DNA from: Edolisoma coerulescens | Lineage: Eukaryota; Chordata; Aves; Passeriformes; Campephagidae | NCBI GenBank assembly: GCA_013397115.1 | Contig: VWZW01001240.1 | Coordinates: forward strand, 923,295 to 987,294 | DNA length: 64,000 bases | Direction: 5' to 3' | Shown here: piece by piece, positions 52,401-61,883 of the stretch | Numbering within the stretch: position 1 is the first letter of the stretch | Layout of the letters: the number at the start of each line of letters is the position of its first letter | The notes under the pieces: model-generated | Told to the model about the DNA's origin: nothing | The model's database searches: none | What the model saw: the letters and a program-made list of their open reading frames with translations, nothing else | Made by a program: the position numbers and the translations under genes

Positions 52401-54000
52401 TTCCAGGTTGTGTCCCTAGGAGCCAACATAAAACAAACAGATACTATTATTAAGCCTGGGAAAAGCATCAAGATTTTTTTAAAATGCGATTAGTCTCTTG
52501 GCTTGTGCTAGTTAATAATCGGGCATCATTTTCATCCTGTCCACTACACAAAAAACAAAGCAGACATCCCAAGAGGCCAATTATAGACAGACCTCTGGAG
52601 AGCTACCGGTGTTCTTGAAGGAATCAAACTACTTGGTATTAGATAACTTTTCTTCTCAATGAGAACTGCAACTGGTATTTTATGCACTTTTAAAAAAAAA
52701 AACCTTTGTATACAAATTTCAAAATATCTCTCTGGCTTCCAGAGTAAGCATGTGTCTGCTTAAGAAATTAACTAATTTTATTCATTTTTTAAATCCCAAA
52801 TATTTTTTAATTTATCTATTAATTTATACTAAAAATAGCTCCTTATAATGCTTCATGCATAATAAGGGAGAGTCTGTCTCAAAAAGGTTACATTTTAATG
52901 AGTACATTTTTAAAAACATGGGCGGGAAGTAGAACAATTATTCTGCCCTGGTATATGGAGAAACAGAGACACAGAGGCTTAGATTCTGCCTAATTAGCCC
53001 TCCTGCTGCTTTAGGCACACTCTATCATCCATGGACAAACTGCCACTTCTTCCACAATGTCATTTCAGAAACTAATCTGAGTTCTTGGAGCTTTGAGTGA
53101 CCGTGATAATAGTGTCACTATTGCTGAAACAGAGAAAATGAGGGAGGAAGAGGCAAAAATCTTTTCAGTATCAAAGATGGTCACTGAAAGACCAGAGACT
53201 TGACCTTGTGTCCAGTAAGATTCAGTGCATCTCTTCATCCTATTTTACAACTTGATTCAAAGCCTACTGAATTAAATGTCACACTCTTAGGAGCAACCAA
53301 GATTAAATCTTCTATTAAAAAACCTTGCAGTTAATCATTTCATATGATGAATCCAACTATAAGAAAGAGTGTCTTTAAATATCTTGAGATTTAATGGCAG
53401 AACAGTAGTAATTAATCACAAACCTTCTGAATTATTATTATAGGAATATAATTACTTTTAAAAACATTTCTGCAAAGTGAAAAAATCTTAACTGAGGGGG
53501 AAAAACCCACATGTATATTTATAGCTCTCAAGATACATCCTTTTTTTTAAATATACCCCTCTTATTTTTTTAAACAGAACAAGTGAGAGCACAGCATGAA
53601 CAATAAAACCCACACTAGATTATTTTACAGATTTCAATAGAGTCCAATGGCAATTCCTATACTGTTCTTCATTGCAAAAAGTCATACCAACATATGAAAG
53701 TTCTGCAAAGTGATTAAAGACTAAAAGAATGAAAGTACGTATTCGTGCTAAAATGAAATCACTTCAACCCATATTTAGGCTCCTAAAAGTACTGAAAAAA
53801 TCTGGAAGAACTAGGTTACTCTAAGTGCTGCCTGTTTGTTAAAATCAAAGAGACACATCAGAAGGTATGGCAACTAATGATTGCATGATCAAACCAGTTC
53901 AGAAAAGCAGCTGTAACTTACATAATTCCCACACACTTCAAGGGGTTTCCTAAGTTTTGTGGTTTGAAAATAAACTTAAAGCAATTCCTCTAGGAAATGT
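37433..54000. other. Unique AT-rich non-coding stretch
   Basis: About 16.6 kb without a supported gene or repeat element. The longest open frame in the window outside the CR1 lies here (40271-40714, plus, 147 codons, followed by AATAAA near 40748). Its peptide has no recognisable domain, and one frame of that length is expected by chance. AATAAA on the minus strand near 45105 and 47977 is unsupported by any upstream coding exon. Confidence 0.5.
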
Positions 54001-54039
54001 TAAAATGAAATTAAACATCATTACAGAGATTTTGACACT

Positions 54040-54160
54040 TTGCCCTCCAATGATCCAAATTACAGAAACAGGACTGTGTACATAATGATGTAATTACATG
54101 CGGTCATGGACAGTTTAATTACCACACGCCTGAGCAAACCTTTTTTTAAAAAAATTGAGG
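54040..54160. promoter_or_regulatory. Possible conserved block with palindromic homeodomain site
   Basis: A 12-bp palindrome ATGTAATTACAT at 54088-54099, centred on TAATTA, is followed 17 bp later by a second TAATTA at 54116-54121. The surrounding 120 bp is free of simple repeats. The palindromic site fits a paired-homeodomain or POU dimer site. The regulatory role is an inference. Confidence 0.25.
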
Positions 54161-54411
54161 CCACTGTTGGAATTTTCTTAGTTCTGTACCTGACTGATTT
54201 TAAGTACATTGATAGTGTAGTCCTAGATTACAATGCCAGCATATAGAAATTCATTCTCTTCTGGAGCAGCACAATATGAACAAAAAGCACATACACTCCA
54301 TGGATTAAAATGTCACCAACTGGCATTAAATGATACTTTGTGTTTGTTTCTCATCTTAGAAATACTGGCTGTGGTCAGACAGAACTACAAAAGGTTTCAT
54401 TAAAAATTAAT

Positions 54412-54442
54412 ATTCACCAAATTATTATTCACCAAAATTATT
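54412..54442. repeat. Tandem duplication, 15-bp period
   Basis: ATTCACCAAATTATT (54412-54426) is followed directly by a near-identical copy (54427-54442). It is a small slippage duplication. Confidence 0.88.
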
Positions 54443-55969
54443 TTTAAATTTTTGGATAGTCAGCTGCATCTTTAGTGCCTAAACACTGCCTAAAGACTAT
54501 CCTTTCCTCTTACATTGCTTATAGAAAGTGTGACACATCTGATGCACAAAGTGTGTGCCCCTGAGAACTGCACAATACTGCAAAAAAGCTGCCAAGCCCC
54601 ATTTTGGGACCTGCTGATGCAATGCTGCTCATTGAATAACGACACTGGAAACTCATTTGCATTAAAGAAAAACGTGCCTGAATCAATGGAGGGCTCCACA
54701 CAGGGGAGGTTCTACTGGCAAGGCAGGGGTTGTTTCAATTGTACATTTATAAAAGACTCTAATTTGGATCATGCTGTTAGAGTCAGGTAATAACAGTTTT
54801 CTCTAGAGATTTCCTGCATTCAGTGGTCACATTTGATCTATAAATAAACTCGACAATTTTTAGAGGGTTTTTTTTGACCTTCTCATTAATACTTCTGCTG
54901 GATTAGCCAAGCCCAGTGAGAAACACATTTCATAAAATTGCCTAAGGTCCATGGCAACGATGGCAAGGGATGACCCACATGACATTGTGAAGCTGGAAGG
55001 AAGCACTAAACTGCCTGTCCTTCATTATGATGAAATGCCAGTGGGGTTTGTGGTTGACAGTGGGAAACCAAAAGGGTGTCTTCAATTTTCCATTAAAAAG
55101 AAAGCATACACATAAATTCCTTAATACATCTGTACTCTATTGCTCCTCACAAAAAAGCTATCATGAAAAGTTTTGTTTGTCCTAAATATTTGGCAGCACT
55201 GGAAGCTACAGTTAAATCTTCAGTATTTATTATTCACCAATTAATTAGAATTCAGAGTCATGAATATAAGTCCTTGATCATCTAAATATCTGAAAATCTC
55301 ACACAAACACTTTAATAATCTACAACTGTACTTGGGATTCTGCATTTCCAGCTACAAATTATTTTAAATTCTCTTCCTTTTATGATGAACATCTGCATCT
55401 TCATACAGCCCTCCCCTGTCCCATGACCTCCACAGGCTGGACAGCAGCTTTCCCCAGTCCTACATCTGCCAGGAAGAGGGCAGCAAAAGGAGCCGTGTTA
55501 GAGCTAGGATGGAGAGCAGGTAGAGGACAATTGAAACTCTAACCCAATAAGGATATTTTTTGTTTTATTCTAAGCTTGGCTTTGCCTCAAGCCAATTCTC
55601 ATTATTAAATGAAATCGATTCATCATTCCATAAGCGGGAATATGCATTGCCAAAAGGGAAAGCACCCAACTTTTCTGACCAGTAAATTGCTCACAGACTT
55701 TTACAGAGAAACAATTTTTCCTGAAAACAACACTCATTTTCTGTTCTTGATTAAAACAAAAAGACACCTTTTACAACAATTGCTAAAGCTATGCTTCTAT
55801 TAATATTAATACCAAAAGTAAAATAACTTTGAGACTGAAAGGGAGGCAACTCTGCCCTGAGAAGCACCTCATAAAGTTAAAATTCAGACACCTTCCTCAA
55901 TGTGGAATCACTTTAGACCTGCACAGCTAAGAGTCTGTTCAAGAAGAAGCCCTTTTCATCCATATCATC
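54443..55969. other. Unique non-coding stretch
   Basis: No gene or element recognised. A short GC-richer patch is near 55400-55530. Open frames are at most 91 codons and overlap each other on both strands. Confidence 0.5.
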
Positions 55970-56590
55970 AGTTTTTTACATTCCACTAATAATTTAAGCA
56001 CTACCCTGTAGAGTAATTACCTTTAAATGTAATTAAAAGTGCAGTAGCACCTTAAAAATTCATTACTGGGGGGAAAAGCATCTCAAAATGTAGACTATAA
56101 TTTTAAGAGGATGATGATGGCAGCAGCCAGGCAGATGACGGAATGAGTGTTACCACCCCCATGTGCACTACTGGCACACGTTATCTCTCAGCATTTCACT
56201 TGGCAGTTGTAGGCAATTCACTGGAGTTACTGCAGGACATGCTGGAATAACCAGTGGTACATCACGTGGAAGTGCAGACATTAACTCACGTCAGCTCTAC
56301 CGGGGCCTGCTTTTAAAACATACTTTAAGACAACACTAATTGCAGAGAAAACCCTATTTGCTTTAGATTTTATTTCCAAGTGTTCAGCTGTTTATCCCCC
56401 TGCAGATCCAAACATTTACTGTACTCTTAGAGTTCACTGTACTCTAGCAATTAAATTAATGGCTGCAGCAACAGCAAGAAATCCTTTAAACCCCTGTGGG
56501 CTTGTTCCTTTGATTAGACTAGATCAGTGAAGCTACAGCTATTTGCAGGCAGATTAGATAGGCTCGGGTTTTATTGCCATTTGCACTAGA
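55970..56590. promoter_or_regulatory. Possible conserved non-coding element
   Basis: A 600-bp block with little simple repeat, no open frame of note and many transcription-factor-like words. These include a palindromic E-box CACGTG (56263-56268), GGAATAACC just upstream, CACGTCA near 56288, and a CAATTAAATTAAT homeodomain-type site (56448-56460). A direct repeat ACTGTACTCT is found at 56418-56427 and 56436-56445. The combination resembles vertebrate enhancers in gene deserts, but conservation is not testable from one sequence. Confidence 0.25.
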
Positions 56591-59500
56591 GATTGAAAGG
56601 TCATGTTTGTTGACATCTTACCAAAACCCATCTGTGAAAGTTTACTTTAAAAGTTATTCTTCAGGAAGATTTTTAATTTTTAAAAGGTATCATATGGATC
56701 TAAGAAGAAGAAATGACATAACCAGGGCAATACAAAGCAGAGCACTCCACTTTTGCAGTGAGCAGCAGAACCTATCTGGCACCCAAACATAATTTTCTTT
56801 TCTCTAAAAGCAAAGTTTAAACAAATTATGAAATATCAGGTACTATTAATATTAGGCTTTGGGGATGAATCACAAGGTAGTTCACGATCTGCATCTCTCT
56901 GGTCTTGTTTTGGCTGGGAGAACGAGTGTCCTGCCTGCCACGCTATTTTTAAATGCATCATTCTTTATCCCAGTATTTAAGAATGTTTGTGATGATGATG
57001 TCATAGGTAGCAATGAGAATCTCAGAGCAGCTTACAAGCATTTACATTCCTACTCTATTTCCAGTGTCAAATGCCAGACATTTTGGGATCAGAAAATATC
57101 TGCTCAGCCTTGCAGGCACAGCACTGCCATTCCTGAGTTTCTGAGACAAAGATAAAAGAATAGGAAAGTTACTGGCAGAGCTGGGAAGTGAATCCAGCCT
57201 TCTGCAGACCTTATTGCCAGCCTTAACAACGAGCTGATCACTATCTCCCAGGACTTGCTCCTTTGCAGTAACACAATAGTTGTGCTTGAACAGTAACAAC
57301 GCTTAGAGGACTTCCTCACCAACAGAAAGATGACTCCAGAACTCAAACAAAAATCTATAAAAAGTGAGTTCATCATATATTTGACCTGTTGGGAAACAAC
57401 AGTAAACTAATGGAGTTTTGATCAAAAATGTGTGGTCCTCCATACAATCAACCAAAACAACACTTTCCCTGAACCTACTCATTCAACACGAAGCACAACT
57501 CAGAGCTCCACTGGACATTAGTGCCCAAGCTACCGAACTGTTTGCTTGCCTTAATTTCAACACTAAAGTTAATAATACTACTCAAAAAAGCCACAGTCTA
57601 AAAAGAAAGTACTGTGTAATTTACTACCACATTATTTACATCACCAAAATTTTTTATTTTCTTTCTTTCAGATTTCAATTCATATCTAAACATCTTATCA
57701 AAATAAGTATTGTGATAGATGGGATTTCCTTCCCCCAAATGAGATTACTGTAACTTGGTTTTAAGAAAGATGGCAGATTTTGCGATATTCTGAGTTTTTA
57801 ACACTTGATAATTTTTATAGTGAAATTTGTTTAAACAACTCCAGAGAAAAACACCTAAAACTATATATTTTAAAAATGTAAAAGACTTTGCCCTTTTTAC
57901 CATGCAAGTTTCACACCAATTTATTCTACTCCTACTGTACTGCCAGGAGCAGGATTGCCTCAAGAAAACAAAACCTTTAATTAAACTCTTACGAGAGGAT
58001 AAAAAGAAATTATACTTTACTTTTTTTCTTAGCCATATTAAAATAGGTCTCTTAGGCCATTACATTGTAAGTCTGTAATCCCACTCGTTGCCTGTGCTGC
58101 TGGTGTGGAGCAGACGTCTGCAACCCTGCTCACAAAGGCAGTGCTTTCTGTATGGATTTATGGCTCCTAAGGAGATGAAAGGTTTCTACATTTAATTTTG
58201 AAGGATGTGACTTCACCTGAAATGTTCAGATTTAAGACTTCTTGCAAACAGTAGAAGTATACATTCCTCCATCCCCATTGCAGCCCTGGAAATTCCAGAC
58301 ATTTTTCCCTCTTTTAATTGATAGTACATGGAATTATGGTAGAACCATAATTTAAAAAAAAAAAGAACAAAAGAACAAACCCAAGAAGGATATGTGTGAC
58401 AATTTCCCAGCAGTTTACAAAATTATCTTTATTGGGATATATAATATTTTCTTAAAACACCATAAAAAATGCATTCAGAAAAAAACATCTCTTCTTTTAT
58501 CAGTCAATGCTTGAAAATTCAATTTTTGCTGTGTGTTTTATTGTTTAAAAATTTTGAGGGGTGTGGAGGATTAGAGAAGACAGGATACCAATGCCACACA
58601 TCTTCCTAAAAGTCACAAGATCAAAAAACTCCCTTGAAGTATCTTTCAAAACATCCAAAGGCAAAATTTCCAGACTGTTCCTTATGTGTTTCTCATTATC
58701 TTGGCTCCCCAAAATAATGCCACAGCCAGTGCTGAGTTGTTTTCGACTTCTAGAAAACACACATCTCAAAATCGAGCACAAGTAGTTCTTCATTTCCATT
58801 TGATATTTTTCAAATATTTATATGACACTACAGAAATGTATTCTAAGGTAAAATGCAGAACGTAATAAAAACTGATCTTAAATGTTTTCCAATTTCAAAA
58901 ACCATGAAGTACTTTATAGCTTCTATATCTGCAGCTTTTCAGTTCAATACCTGTGCAGGAATCCACTGAGAACAAGCATGTAAGAAAACCACAAGGCAGC
59001 AAGAAATCTGGGCTGTGACTTACCTCCTGATTTCATCACTCCTTCATTTCTTTGCACCCTGCAGCACAGCCTTTACTTGATCACAACTTTGCTAAGGAGT
59101 CTAAGGAAAGGTGTTATTATTTCATATATTAAGGCAGTAGCAGCAAAAATATCTCCTAGACTTAACTTTCGTACATCTTTGAATGCTAAAGGGGGAAAGC
59201 AAGAAACCAACTGGGTAAAGTTTCTGTGTTGGTTTTCTAAAGAACACCAGAGAATAAAAATTCTTTCCATTCAAGTGAAACCCTCTAACTCTTCCCAAAA
59301 ATCTCCACTACAGTTTCAAAGTTAAAATTACTTGATTCTCTAAATAATAAAGTTCACAAAAGAGAAATGAGGAAATGTATAAACTCTATGGCATCTTTGA
59401 TTTTTTTATTCATATAATCTCTTTACACCATGCACTGGTAACAAAACAGGGAAATTAATCATTCAGTCAACTGATACAATTCAATAAACTACTGAACTTG

Positions 59501-60499
59501 AATGCTCATCTTGCAATTTACCAGTTGCAAGACTGGCAGAGTTCTTCGGAGAGAATTCAATTATAAAAACGACATTTTATCTGCCTTTCTTTCTAGGCTC
59601 CAATCTCTCATTTTGGGTTCTATAATAAAAATTAACACCAACCACAGAATCACATGTTTACTTGCTTTTTCTCATGCTTCAATGTCTTTAAAAGTCAGCC
59701 ATATGTAACCCTCTTAACTCAGAATGACTAAGGAAACATGGACCAGTAACTTGAGTTTATAAAATGTAAATATGTCTTCATTGAATTATTGCATGTGATC
59801 CAGAAAAATGGCATTACATACCAGCCAAAACCCTTGGATGCATTCTGTTGGAAGTGAACCCATTCCTTCCTCTTTTTCTGTGTTAACCAAGTTTTCAACC
59901 TTACCAGCTGTTCTTTCTTTCTTCAGTTTGGAGTATAAGGCTTTATCTTAAGCTGGAAAGGAAGTTCTTACACCTAGGAAAGCCCATTTGCCATCGTTTT
60001 GTAGTGACACAGCTTCCTAGAAAATTTATGGAAAGCATGACACCTGCCAGATGTTGCTTCTCAGTAGGAAGCCTTTCCAATTGCCTAGCAGATACGTTTC
60101 TCTTCATCACAGGGATTTTTGGTAGGACTTCCTTTTTTTTCCCCCCAATCTTATGGCATTAAAAAATGCCTCAGCAATCTGCAAAATGTGAGAACTTGTA
60201 TATTAAAATATTTAGGTACCCAGTTCATTTAAGCCTTAGGGTCCTATGTTGTCATTAGAGTGGGAGGCAAGTTTTTGTGATGTTTTCTGTCCCAGATCAG
60301 CCCTGGCTAATTTTTGTAATGCTCTTCAGTCTAGAGCACTTTTTCAGGTTTTACCACCAATTCAGAGAAAACATGAATGGCATTTGAGTTCTGTATCCTT
60401 CCTGCTTAAGGACACCAGAAAATTAGAGTCAAGTTTCACACAAAAGATATTTTAATATACTGGCAAATAGGCAGATGGGAATGAGGTTCTCTCATTAGC
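56591..60499. other. Unique AT-rich non-coding stretch
   Basis: About 3.9 kb with no supported gene or repeat before the CR1 begins. Open frames reach 111 codons (57418-57753) without recognisable features. Confidence 0.5.
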
Positions 60500-60716
60500 C
60501 ATTCAGGCGCAGGGAGGGGCCTCCTCTGGCCATCGGAGGTACAATTAAAAGAATGCTCTAGGCAGCGTGGCAACCAGAAGCGTGGGCAAACAGGGGCGTG
60601 GCACATCTTTGAAGGCGTGGCACAGCAGTTTGCGCGGCAGTTCACACAGGCAAGGCAAGCAGGCAGGGTTGCAGTCATCCTCCTCCTAGTGGGGTTTTTA
60701 TTTTGTGTTGGGGTTT

Positions 60717-60739
60717 GGTTGGTTGGTTGGTTGGTTGGG
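60717..60739 (+). repeat. (GGTT)n tract before ORF1 start
   Basis: Five GGTT units followed by GGG, ending 18 nt before the ORF1 ATG. The spacing of GG pairs with TT loops is the same as in two-tetrad G-quadruplex sequences. It lies in the CR1 leader. Whether it belongs to the family or expanded in this copy is unknown. Confidence 0.9.
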
Positions 60740-60757
60740 TTTGGGTTTTTTTCAGCA

Positions 60758-61883
60758 ATGGTCTCCAAACGATCAAAAGCTACAGCTAGTAACAGTGTAC
60801 CAACCCAAACAGAACTCCCCAAGAAGGACGCGTCTGTCCAGACCCCTTCCTGTAAGGAGTGTCTGAGTCTGTCAGCAGGGGACAAAAGACACCTGCATGT
60901 GGTGCGAACAGGTGAATGATCTCCTCTGTCTGGTGGCCGAGCTTAAGAAGGAAGTAGAAAGACTAAGGAGCATTAGGGAAAGTGAAATAAACTGGTGGAG
61001 TTTCACCCTTCCATCCCTGAGAGAAGCCCACCAGGAGTCAGAGGACTCCCACGCCTCCTACCATCAGGCAGTAGGAGGAGACCTAGTAGATGAAGGAGAG
61101 TAGAAATGGGTCCCTACTCAGGGAGTTACTAAAAATTCCTCCCGACCCCCATCACCTGCCCAGGTGCCACTTCAGAACAGGTATGAGGCCCAGCATCCAG
61201 AGGGTCATCCAGATGACATTGAAGAATATAATCTGCTCAGAGAGCCTCCCAATTACACTTCGTCTCTCAGACAGATCACTACCTCTAGCATTAAACAGAA
61301 AAGAAGGGTAGTTGTAGTAGGTGACTCCCTTCTGAGGGAAACAGAGGACCTTGTATGTCAACCAGACCCATCCCACAGGGAAGTCTGCAGTCTCCCTGGG
61401 GCCCAGGTATGGGATATTACTGAGAGACTCCCTGGGCTGATTCAGCCCTCTGATTATTACCCACAGCTAATACTCCAGGCTGGCAGTGATGAGACTGAAA
61501 AGAAGAGCATCAGGGCAATTAAAAGGGACTTCAGGGCTCTGGGTCGAGTGGTTGATGGGGCAGGAGCACAGGTGCTGTTCTGCTCAGTCCCTTCAGTGGC
61601 AGGGAAAAATGAAGAAAGGAACAGGAGAACTCGCATTATCAACAAGTGGCTTAAGGGCTGGTGCCATTGGTAGAATTTTGGGTTCTTTGATCACAGGGCA
61701 ACTTTTACAGCGCCTAGCCTGCTGAAGCCAGATGGGCTCCTTTTATCTATTAAGGGCAAAATTGTTGTAGCCCGTGAATTGGCAGGACTCATTGGAGGGC
61801 TAAAAAAGGTTCAGAGGGGGAAGGGGATGCAACTAGGTTCTCCAGAAACAAGCCCAAGGGTGGTAAGCCAGAGTCAGGGATGA
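60758..61883 (+). pseudogene. CR1 ORF1 pseudogene (CxxC pairs, coiled coil, SGNH esterase)
   Basis: CR1 ORF1 encodes the nucleic-acid-associated protein of the retrotransposon. Here the frame opens at ATG 60758 (MVSKRSKA). One CxxC pair is at 60851-60862 (CKEC). A one-base excess in the A run near 60884-60887 shifts the frame, and the second pair CMWC follows at 60894-60905. Next is a leucine/charge-rich coiled-coil-like segment (LLCLVAELKKEVERL), an in-frame stop at 61101-61103, and a GDSL/SGNH hydrolase domain beginning RRVVVVGDSLL with the nucleophile serine at 61326-61328. A second stop is at 61671-61673. The block expected as GxND reads GSDE (61482-61493), and the DxxH block reads DGLL (61731-61742), so the catalytic histidine is gone. 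The frame ends with TGA at 61881-61883, overlapping the ORF2 start. It is not functional. Confidence 0.88.

Noticed and set aside
60436..60885. 149-codon minus-strand frame
   Set aside because: It is antisense to the CR1 leader and ORF1; its Asn/Pro/Thr-rich part is just the complement of the (GGTT)n tract.
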